From an uncultured Microbulbifer sp. (lineage in GTDB: Bacteria > Pseudomonadota > Gammaproteobacteria > Pseudomonadales > Cellvibrionaceae): DNA of 64,000 nucleotides. The stretch covers positions 806,001-870,000 of the forward strand of contig NZ_CANNGQ010000001.1 of the NCBI RefSeq assembly GCF_947504145.1, in the 5' to 3' direction. The notes beneath the pieces were generated by a model. The model was not told the origin of the DNA and made no database searches. It saw nothing but the letters and a program-made list of their open reading frames with translations. Both the position numbers and the translations under genes were made by a program. Numbering within the stretch: position 1 is the stretch's first letter; each line of letters opens with the position of its first letter. Below, piece after piece: positions 10,021-17,328 of the stretch.

Positions 10021-11430
10021 GTGATTTTTATGACCTGGTTCCCCCTGCAAATATCCCTGGAGCAAACCATTGTTGCCGGTGTGGTCACGTTAGCCCTCCT
10101 GGCAATGGCTGTCTGGGTGGGGCGGGCGCGGCTGGTCAGTCAGCTGCGTGAACTGCAGGGGCGGGAACAGGTGGGGGCCGCGCAGCTGGCCAGCGCCCTG
10201 GAGCGCGAGACCAGGCTGGATCTGGATGTGCAGCAACTGCGTGACGAACTGGGGAACAAATCCCAGCAGCTGGCACGCTATCAGGTGCTGGTGGAGAAGA
10301 GTGAGGCCGCCCTCGCCGAGCAGAAGCAGCAGCTGGAGCAGACACGCGCGAGTATGGCGGAGCAGTTTGAAAACCTCGCCAATCGCATCTTCGAAGAGAA
10401 GCAACAAGCCTTCCAGCGTCGCAGCGAAGACAGCCTGCGCAAGAGCCTGGATCCGCTGGAGCGCCAGCTGGGGGATTTCCGCAAGCGGGTAGAGCATGTC
10501 TACGACCGTGAGAACGCCGAACGCAATAGCCTGCTGGGCCAGATCAAGGCGCTGCGAGAGCAGACCCAACGGATCAGTGACGAAGCCCTGAACCTCACCT
10601 CCGCTCTCAAGGGCGACCGCAAGATTCAGGGCAATTGGGGCGAGGTGGTTCTGGAGCGCTTGTTGGAGGAGTCCGGCCTGCAGAAGGGGCGCGAGTACGA
10701 GACCCAGGTCTCCCTCAAAGACAGCTCTGCCGAGGGCCGCCGGCGCCAGCCTGATGTAATCGTGCGCCTGCCGGAAGACAAAGACCTGATTATTGATTCC
10801 AAGGTTTCTCTGGTGGACTACGAGCGCTACGCGTCTGCGGAAACCGAGGAGGAGCGTACCCAGGCCCTTAAACAGCATGTCAACTCCCTGCGCGCGCATA
10901 TTACTGGCCTGAACAAGAAGGCCTACGAGCAGTTGGAAGGGGTACGCACCCTGGATTTCGTCTTCATCTTTGTACCGATCGAAGCAGCGTATATGCTCGC
11001 CATGCAGGCAGACCCGGAAATGTTCCGTTTTGCCTACGAACGTCAGATTGTACTGGTGAGTCCCACCAGCCTGATGGCAACGCTGCGCACGGTTGAGAAT
11101 ATATGGCGCTATGAGAAGCAGAATAAGAATGCGGAAAAGATTGCCGACGAAGCCGGCAAATTGCATGACCAGTTTGCCCTGGTACTGGAATCCCTGGATA
11201 ACCTGGGCAGTCGTATTCGCCAGGCCGACGAAGCCTTCCAGGAAACCTACAAACGCCTCGCTACGGGCCGCGGCAATGCCGTGAAGCGTATCGATAGCCT
11301 GCGCAAGCTCGGCGCCAAGACCCGTAAACAGATTGCGGCAGACTTGCGTGAGAAAGCGGAAGACAGCCACAAATTGCCGGCGCCGCAAGACAGTAGTCAA
11401 GAAGTCGCCACCGAGAACGAAGTGGAATAA
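10021..11430 (+). CDS. rmuC: DNA recombination protein RmuC
   Basis: Coiled-coil N-terminus plus 'KIQGNWGEVVLERLLEESGL', 'RQPDVIVRLPEDKDLIIDSKVSLVDYERY'; GTG start or ATG 10030. Confidence 0.95.
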   Translation: MIFMTWFPLQISLEQTIVAGVVTLALLAMAVWVGRARLVSQLRELQGREQVGAAQLASALERETRLDLDVQQLRDELGNKSQQLARYQVLVEKSEAALAEQKQQLEQTRASMAEQFENLANRIFEEKQQAFQRRSEDSLRKSLDPLERQLGDFRKRVEHVYDRENAERNSLLGQIKALREQTQRISDEALNLTSALKGDRKIQGNWGEVVLERLLEESGLQKGREYETQVSLKDSSAEGRRRQPDVIVRLPEDKDLIIDSKVSLVDYERYASAETEEERTQALKQHVNSLRAHITGLNKKAYEQLEGVRTLDFVFIFVPIEAAYMLAMQADPEMFRFAYERQIVLVSPTSLMATLRTVENIWRYEKQNKNAEKIADEAGKLHDQFALVLESLDNLGSRIRQADEAFQETYKRLATGRGNAVKRIDSLRKLGAKTRKQIAADLREKAEDSHKLPAPQDSSQEVATENEVE

Positions 11431-11433
11431 CGC

Positions 11434-12378
11434 TTGGACGCCATCTACGAGACCGTTGCTTTTGCGCTGTCAGTTACCGCACCGATTTTTCTCACCTTAC
11501 TGGTGGGCTACGGGTTGGCGCGGGTAAATCTCCTCAGTGAATCTTTTGTCGACGACGCATCAAAGCTGGTGTTTCTGGTTACGCTGCCGGCGTTGCTGTT
11601 TTTTAATATTTTCAGTTCTGATGCGAGCCTCGGGGATGAATGGCCGCTCTTGTCGACGGGATTGATTGGCACGGTACTGACGGTTCCGTTGGCCTGGCTG
11701 GTGGCGCGGCCACTGGAATATGGCGATCGCAGCGCGTTTATACAGGGTGCCTTCCGCGGTAACCTGGGGATTATCGGCCTCGCCTGGGCAGCCAATGCTT
11801 ACGGTCCTTCCGGGTTGGCGCAGGCGGCATTGCTGATGGCGGTGATTACCATTTTTTATAATATTGCGGCGGTGGCACTGTTTGCGGTGTATAGCCAGAA
11901 GGCAACATTCAGCTGGCGCAAGCTTGGTAAGGATATTCTGCGCAACCCGTTGATTGTCGCCATTGTGTTGGCATTGGTTGCGAAAGCCGTGGGGCTGAAA
12001 CTGCCGCAGATGATTGTGCAGACCGGCGACTACTTGGCTTCAGTTACATTGCCGCTGGCGCTACTGTGCATTGGCGCAAGCCTGGATCTCAGTATGCTGC
12101 GTCGCAGTTCTTTCGGTGCTTTTGCGGCCAGTGGGTTCAAGTTACTCATTGTACCGATGGTACTGGTAGGAATAGGGCTGCTGTTTGGGTTGAATGATCA
12201 GGCGCTGGCGATTCTGTTTCTGCTGGCGGCGACGCCCACGGCTTCGGCGTCGTTTATCATGGCGCGTGCGCTCGGCGGCAACAGTCAGCTCGCGGCCAAT
12301 ATCGTTGCACTCAGTACGCTGTTTTCCATTGTTACTGCGAGCCTCGGGCTCGCGCTGTTGAAGGTGTATTTCCCATGA
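11434..12378 (+). CDS. AEC family transporter (auxin efflux carrier-like)
   Basis: 314 aa, ~10 hydrophobic segments; 'FRGNLGIIGLAWAANAYG', 'ATPTASASFIMARALGGN'; TTG start likely. Confidence 0.88.
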   Translation: MDAIYETVAFALSVTAPIFLTLLVGYGLARVNLLSESFVDDASKLVFLVTLPALLFFNIFSSDASLGDEWPLLSTGLIGTVLTVPLAWLVARPLEYGDRSAFIQGAFRGNLGIIGLAWAANAYGPSGLAQAALLMAVITIFYNIAAVALFAVYSQKATFSWRKLGKDILRNPLIVAIVLALVAKAVGLKLPQMIVQTGDYLASVTLPLALLCIGASLDLSMLRRSSFGAFAASGFKLLIVPMVLVGIGLLFGLNDQALAILFLLAATPTASASFIMARALGGNSQLAANIVALSTLFSIVTASLGLALLKVYFP

Positions 12379-12839
12379 CTGAAGTTCCCATGTGGATCCT
12401 GGTAATCGCAGGGCTGATCATTTTAGTCCTTTCTGCCATTGCCACGTATTACTGCCTGGAGTTGCGCGCTGCGCGTAAGCGTCAGGTACAGCAGCTCTTG
12501 GAGCTGGAGGCCGCGGCGGAAGCACAGCGGGGACGGGTGAACAATAGTATCCAGATTCTGGCCAAAACCCTGCTGGACGATGGCGTTGGCTTGACGGAAG
12601 CGTCGATTCGTATTCGTGTACTGCTGGACGCATTGCAAGTGGGTGCGCCGGTAAAAGAGGAGTTTGTGGCCTTTTACCAGGTGGCTGAGAAGACCGGTCA
12701 TATCCCGATTCTGAAAGACTGGAAGAAGCTCTCGCCTAAAGAGCGTTTTGCATTTGAGCAGGAGATGGTGCGAGTGGAGTCGGAATATCGGGACTTTGTG
12801 CTGGACGCGGCCAAGCGAATTTTGGGGCGGAATTTTTAA
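12375..12839 (+). CDS. DUF2489 domain-containing protein
   Basis: 154 aa; N-terminal TM helix, 'NNSIQILAKTLLDDGVGLTEASIRI'; overlaps upstream stop (ATGA). Confidence 0.8.
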   Translation: MTEVPMWILVIAGLIILVLSAIATYYCLELRAARKRQVQQLLELEAAAEAQRGRVNNSIQILAKTLLDDGVGLTEASIRIRVLLDALQVGAPVKEEFVAFYQVAEKTGHIPILKDWKKLSPKERFAFEQEMVRVESEYRDFVLDAAKRILGRNF

Positions 12840-12880
12840 TTGGTTTTGTGGCCGCGTCCCCGTCGTGCAATGGTCACCAT

Positions 12881-13969
12881 TTATTTTTTCACGAGCAGAA
12901 CACCGGATTCGGTGTGATCCGTGTAGGGGAACTGGTCAAAGATTGCAAACCGCTCAACCTTGTGGGTTTTGGTTAGTTCGTGCAGATTTTCTAACTGTGT
13001 CTGCGGGTTGCAGGAAATGTACAAAATCCGTGGAAAGCGCGCGATCATCGCGCAGGTATCTGCATCCAGTCCGGCACGTGGCGGGTCTACCAATACCGTT
13101 GAAAAATCATAACTGTCCAGATCAAAATCCTTCAGCCTGCGGAAGGGGCGGATCTTGTCGATGGCCTGGGTGAATTCCTCACTGGAAAGGCGCACGATAT
13201 CCAGGTTCTCCACGCCATTCGCCGCGATATTTTCCTGGGCCGAATTTACCGAGACTTTGGAGATTTCCGTAGCCAGCACCTTGCGGAACTTCTCCGCCAG
13301 TGGAATGGTGAAATTTCCGTTGCCGCAGTAAAGCTCTAGCAGGTCACCTGGGGCTTCCTCACAGCAACCGCGGGCCCAGTGGATCATCGAGCGACAAATC
13401 TCACCGTTGGGCTGGGTAAAGCTACCCTCGACCTGTTTGTATTGGTAAGTGCGGCCGTCGATATCCATCTGTTCAATCACATAATCCCGCTCCAATACCA
13501 ATTTCTGCTTGCGAGACCGGCCGAGAATCGGAACACCCAGCTGCTCTTGCAGCGCCCGCGCTTCTGCTTCCCACTCATCACCCAGGGGCTTGTGATAGAT
13601 CAGCGTGATCAGGGCGTCGTCACTCAGTGTGGTGAGAAACTCGGTACTGAACAGGCGCTTGCGCAGGGTTTCGTTCTGGTTGATGGCGTCCAGCAGCGGG
13701 GGCATCAAGTCGTTGATCCGGCGGGATCCCACAGTAAACTCGTCAATCACAAATGGCTTTTTATACTCGCCCTGTTTGTACATGGCGTAGTCCACGCGGC
13801 CGCCGTCCTGCCACATCTTGAACTCCGCCCGTAGGCGGTAGTGGCTGGGCGGTGAGGGGAATACTTCGGGCGCAAGGTTGGTGAACGGGGCGAATGCCTC
13901 GCACAGACGGTTTACCTTCTGGTCCAGTTGCTGCTGGTAATCGTCGGTGTTTACGCGGTGAAGAGCCAT
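12881..13969 (-). CDS. trmA: tRNA (uracil-5-)-methyltransferase
   Basis: 'LLELYCGNGNFTIPLAEKFRKVLATEISK', 'VLVDPPRAGLDADT', 'ILYISCNPQT'. Confidence 0.96.
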   Translation of the reverse strand: MALHRVNTDDYQQQLDQKVNRLCEAFAPFTNLAPEVFPSPPSHYRLRAEFKMWQDGGRVDYAMYKQGEYKKPFVIDEFTVGSRRINDLMPPLLDAINQNETLRKRLFSTEFLTTLSDDALITLIYHKPLGDEWEAEARALQEQLGVPILGRSRKQKLVLERDYVIEQMDIDGRTYQYKQVEGSFTQPNGEICRSMIHWARGCCEEAPGDLLELYCGNGNFTIPLAEKFRKVLATEISKVSVNSAQENIAANGVENLDIVRLSSEEFTQAIDKIRPFRRLKDFDLDSYDFSTVLVDPPRAGLDADTCAMIARFPRILYISCNPQTQLENLHELTKTHKVERFAIFDQFPYTDHTESGVLLVKK

Positions 13970-14038
13970 GAATGAGAGCCGTATCTGGTGAATTGAATCG
14001 GGCGCGGATTATACGCGAAGTGATACAGGAGTAGGACA

Positions 14039-14452
14039 ATGGCCGTAGGACAGCTGGAAATTGTAGTGCGTGGGCAAGGGTTGCACGAGTTTACCGACGA
14101 GGTGGCGCACTGGCTGGCCGGTCAGAGTTACGGCGGGGACGGGCTTTGCACGCTGTTTATCCAGCACACCTCCGCGAGCCTGCTGATTCAGGAGAATGCG
14201 GATCCCTCTGCGCGGGTGGATCTGGAAAACTGGTTGAACCGGCTGGTGCCGGAAAACGACCCGCTTTATACACATACGCTGGAAGGGCCAGATGATATGC
14301 CCGCACATATCAAGGCTGCGTTGACCGCAAGCAGCCTGAGTATTCCGGTGATCGGGGGGCGGTTGGCGCTCGGGACCTGGCAGGGCGTGTACCTGTGGGA
14401 GCACCGGTATCACGCGGGCAAGCGCCGGGTGATTGCGCATTTGGGGAATTAG
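14039..14452 (+). CDS. YjbQ family protein (UPF0047)
   Basis: 'LFIQHTSASLLIQENADPSARVDLE' and 'GTWQGVYLWEHR'. Confidence 0.93.
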   Translation: MAVGQLEIVVRGQGLHEFTDEVAHWLAGQSYGGDGLCTLFIQHTSASLLIQENADPSARVDLENWLNRLVPENDPLYTHTLEGPDDMPAHIKAALTASSLSIPVIGGRLALGTWQGVYLWEHRYHAGKRRVIAHLGN

Positions 14453-14489
14453 TGCGCTTTTCCTGCAGGAGGTTCGAGCAGGAGCAGGA

Positions 14490-14825
14490 TTAGAGGCAGT
14501 TGGTTGGTTTGGGTAGCCCGGCGATCTTGCTGCCGATCTTGGCCGGGCTCGGTGGAAACAATTGCATCAGAAAGATGCTGCGGCCTTTTTCCGGTCCCAG
14601 GTGTTGCCCTACATACTTCACCAGTGGTCGCATCGCGGGGGAGAGTTCGAACTCCCGGTAAAACCTTTGTAGCAAGCGGATCACATCCCAGTGGTCGTCA
14701 GTCAGCGTGATATCTTCCTGGGCCGCCAGCGCTTCCGCGATTTTAGGGCTCCAGTCGTCCAGATTGCGCAGGAAGCCTTCCTTATCCAGCAGGATTTCCT
14801 GCCCGTCAATTACCAGATTACTCAT
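14490..14825 (-). CDS. tusE: TusE/DsrC/DsvC family sulfur relay protein
   Basis: 'DKEGFLRNLDDWSPKIAEALAAQEDITLTDDHWDVI', conserved penultimate Cys 'PTNCL'; ATG 14825. Confidence 0.93.
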   Translation of the reverse strand: MSNLVIDGQEILLDKEGFLRNLDDWSPKIAEALAAQEDITLTDDHWDVIRLLQRFYREFELSPAMRPLVKYVGQHLGPEKGRSIFLMQLFPPSPAKIGSKIAGLPKPTNCL

Positions 14826-14836
14826 CCATCTACCCG

Positions 14837-15112
14837 CTACTTGAACCAGCTGACGATCGGGTTGTGCTGGGTACACAGGGCTACCCAGCGCGCTTCATCG
14901 ATACCCTCAACCGAGTTCGCGATGGAAACGCCGCGCGCATTGGCATCGGCTGTAAGGCAAAAGGTCTGCTTTTCGGGAAGCCCGTGCTGACCAGCAGCGG
15001 CATAGACGCCGTCTTCGATCAATATCAGGGCGTCACCCTCGGCGATTGCATCCAGGCAGTCGCTGAGCGCGCAGCCGGAATAGGGGGACTGATTGACGAT
15101 ATGGAGGGTCAT
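14837..15112 (-). CDS. tusB: sulfurtransferase complex subunit TusB
   Basis: 'MTLHIVNQSPYSGCALSDCLDAIAEGDALILIEDGVYAA'. Confidence 0.92.
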   Translation of the reverse strand: MTLHIVNQSPYSGCALSDCLDAIAEGDALILIEDGVYAAAGQHGLPEKQTFCLTADANARGVSIANSVEGIDEARWVALCTQHNPIVSWFK

Positions 15113-15113
15113 G

Positions 15114-15479
15114 TTAAAAGCTCAGTACCTGGTCGAACTTGCCGATAAAAGTGCCAGTGTCATCCAGCAGCGTGATCTCCGCGCCGGGAACACACAGGTC
15201 ATCAGGGCATAGCCCGCGCTGTTCAACGCTTTTCCGACACACATAGAGTATCTCAACGCCGAACATGGGCAGCGCCTGCAGGTTTCTGTGAAGGTTTTTT
15301 TCGCCGATCTGCTCGGGATTCTGCTGCAGAAGCTGGAATACGCCGTCATTGATAAGCAGCACTTCTGGTGTCTGATCCATGGCCGCACAGGCGAGCACCG
15401 CTTCCAGCCCCTCGCGAGCGAGTGTATTGCCGTAGGGCGCGTGGCGGCAGAGGGCGAGGATGGATTTGCTTTGTGGCAT
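15114..15479 (-). CDS. tusC: sulfurtransferase complex subunit TusC
   Basis: DsrF/TusC-like fold, in order between tusD and tusB; start ATG 15479 (MPQSKSIL). Confidence 0.9.
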   Translation of the reverse strand: MPQSKSILALCRHAPYGNTLAREGLEAVLACAAMDQTPEVLLINDGVFQLLQQNPEQIGEKNLHRNLQALPMFGVEILYVCRKSVEQRGLCPDDLCVPGAEITLLDDTGTFIGKFDQVLSF

Positions 15480-15483
15480 CGGC

Positions 15484-15876
15484 TCAACCTCCAAAGGTCA
15501 CAACGCGGTCACTGACCGCAGAGGCTTCGGCAAGCTGCCCCAGCCCGGCCAGCTCAAACCCGTCGGCGAGGTTGCCAGAGGTCTTCTCCAGCCGCGATGC
15601 TTCACTGGGGCTCAGGACGCCCCGGCGCTGGGCGGCGGCAATGCAGATGGTGAGGTCCAGTTTGTGGTTGCGCTCAAGCGCCTGCCACTGGGATAGCAGG
15701 TCCTGCTCATCTTGTGGAGGGGCCGCCAGCGCACTGCCGTTGTGGACGCCATCACTATAAAAAAACACCCGGTAAATCGCGTGTCCGGATTGCAGCAGTG
15801 CGCGGGCAAATCGCAGCGCTGTTGCTGCACCCTCGGAGGAGTGGGGCGCGCCGTAGACGACGAGGGTGAATTGCAT
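15484..15876 (-). CDS. tusD: sulfurtransferase complex subunit TusD
   Basis: 'MQFTLVVYGAPHSSEGAATALRFARALL', 'FFYSDGV', catalytic-Cys segment 'LTICIAAAQRRGV'; start ATG 15876. Confidence 0.92.
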   Translation of the reverse strand: MQFTLVVYGAPHSSEGAATALRFARALLQSGHAIYRVFFYSDGVHNGSALAAPPQDEQDLLSQWQALERNHKLDLTICIAAAQRRGVLSPSEASRLEKTSGNLADGFELAGLGQLAEASAVSDRVVTFGG

Positions 15877-15902
15877 GGGTGGTCCGGTACTTATTCGGCA
15901 GC

Positions 15903-15930
15903 CAAAAAAATGCCCCGCGGAGCGGGGCAC
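15903..15930 (-). terminator. Rho-independent terminator downstream of Bax inhibitor-1 family gene
   Basis: TGCCCCGC-GGA-GCGGGGCA stem followed by T run on minus strand. Confidence 0.8.
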
Positions 15931-15955
15931 TGTGTGAACTTGCTCAGCGTACTGA

Positions 15956-16633
15956 TCAGTCGTCGGATGCGAAGCCGAAGATGTGCAGCAGGCTGGTGAA
16001 CAGGTTCAGGATGTTCAGGTACAGAGAGGTGGTTGCCATGATGTAGTTGGTCTCACCACCGTTCACGATGCGGCTGGTATCGTAAAGGATGAAGCCCGAG
16101 AACAGCAGGGCAATCACGCCGCTCAGTGCCACGCTGGCCAGGGGCAGGTGTACGCCGAAGAAGCTGGCGATCATGAGGCCCAGTGCACATACCAGTACCG
16201 CGATCAGGCCGACGAACAGGAAACCACCCATAAAGCTGAAATCTTTGCGGGTCGTCAGCACGTAGGCGGACAGTGCAAAGAAGATCAGAGCCGTGGTACC
16301 CAGCGCCTGCATCACAATCTGACCGCTACCGGCGGCCACATAGTAGCTCAGCATCGGGCCCAGAGAGGCGCCCAGCAGGCCGGTGAATGCGAAAACCACA
16401 CCGATACCGGCGGCGGAATTGGCGGTACGCGGCAGTACGAACCATACAAGGACGATGGCGGCGATGGAGCAGATGATGCCCATGCCGCGGCCCATGCCGA
16501 TGGCCATGGCCACACCGGCGGTGACTGCACTGAACAGAACAGTCATTGCCAGCAGCGCATAGGTATTGCGCAGTACCTTGGTGGATTCTGAGCGATCCAG
16601 CGCTCCGGACTGTGTATAGACTTCTTGGCGCAT
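15956..16633 (-). CDS. Bax inhibitor-1/YccA family membrane protein
   Basis: 225 aa, seven hydrophobic segments, 'LRNTYALLAMTVLFSAVTAGVAM', 'GFILYDTSRIVNGGETNYIMATTSLYLNILNLF'. Confidence 0.94.
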   Translation of the reverse strand: MRQEVYTQSGALDRSESTKVLRNTYALLAMTVLFSAVTAGVAMAIGMGRGMGIICSIAAIVLVWFVLPRTANSAAGIGVVFAFTGLLGASLGPMLSYYVAAGSGQIVMQALGTTALIFFALSAYVLTTRKDFSFMGGFLFVGLIAVLVCALGLMIASFFGVHLPLASVALSGVIALLFSGFILYDTSRIVNGGETNYIMATTSLYLNILNLFTSLLHIFGFASDD

Positions 16634-16765
16634 CAGCGTCTCCTGGAAGTGAATATGAAATCTCTCGGGATCATATAACCACCGCTTTGGACCTTCAAGT
16701 AGGCACGGGGTTCGACGATCTTATGATAATTGGGGCAAAATAGCGCGCAAACGGGAGTACAGAAA

Positions 16766-17296
16766 ATGAAATTGCCGAAAACCCTGCTCGCACTGTATCT
16801 ATTGGCCTTTGCCACAGCCGTTCCGCTTGTCCACGCGGAAACGCCGGCACAGGTGCCCTTTGGAGACAAGATGGGGGCAGAAGTGGTGAATTACAATCGC
16901 TTGCGCCCGAATCTTGCCACTGGAGGCAGTATAGATCTTGGTGCGGTGGACTCCCTCAAGCAGAAGGGGTTTAGAACCATTATTGACCTGCGCACGCCAG
17001 CCGAGGGTACGGCTGAGGAGCGCGCGGCGGTAGAGGCGGCGGGGATGGCTTATGTGAACCTGCCGATCGCCAAGGGGGCGCCGACTGAGGCGCAGATTAC
17101 CCGCCTGGCGGAACTGCTTGAGGACGATAGTGCGGCCCCGGTACTGCTGCATTGTGCCAGTGGCAACCGAGTAGGCGCTGGCTGGGCCATATACCGGGTA
17201 CGCAACGGCATCCCGCTGGAGATTGCCATTGAGGAAGGGCGTACCGCGGGTATGCGCCCGTCCCGGGAAGAGCAGGTGCGCGCGCTCTTTCAATGA
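16766..17296 (+). CDS. Exported phosphatase-like protein (beta-lactamase hydrolase-like/DUF442-type)
   Basis: Signal peptide 'MKLPKTLLALYLLAFATAVPLVHA'; 'TIIDLRTPAEGTAEERAAVEAAGM', 'VLLHCASGNRVGAGWAIYR'. Confidence 0.8.
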   Translation: MKLPKTLLALYLLAFATAVPLVHAETPAQVPFGDKMGAEVVNYNRLRPNLATGGSIDLGAVDSLKQKGFRTIIDLRTPAEGTAEERAAVEAAGMAYVNLPIAKGAPTEAQITRLAELLEDDSAAPVLLHCASGNRVGAGWAIYRVRNGIPLEIAIEEGRTAGMRPSREEQVRALFQ

Positions 17297-17328
17297 CTGC
17301 ATGGTGTTGAGTGCTCAGGCGTGACCAC

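Noticed and set aside
10090-11400. 436-aa minus-strand ORF antisense to rmuC
   Set aside because: No domain-like sequence; fully overlaps a clearly recognisable RmuC gene.
14490-16633. tus gene cluster next to Bax inhibitor-1 family gene
   Set aside because: yccA-tusDCB-tusE order is common in gammaproteobacteria; catalytic cysteines appear present.
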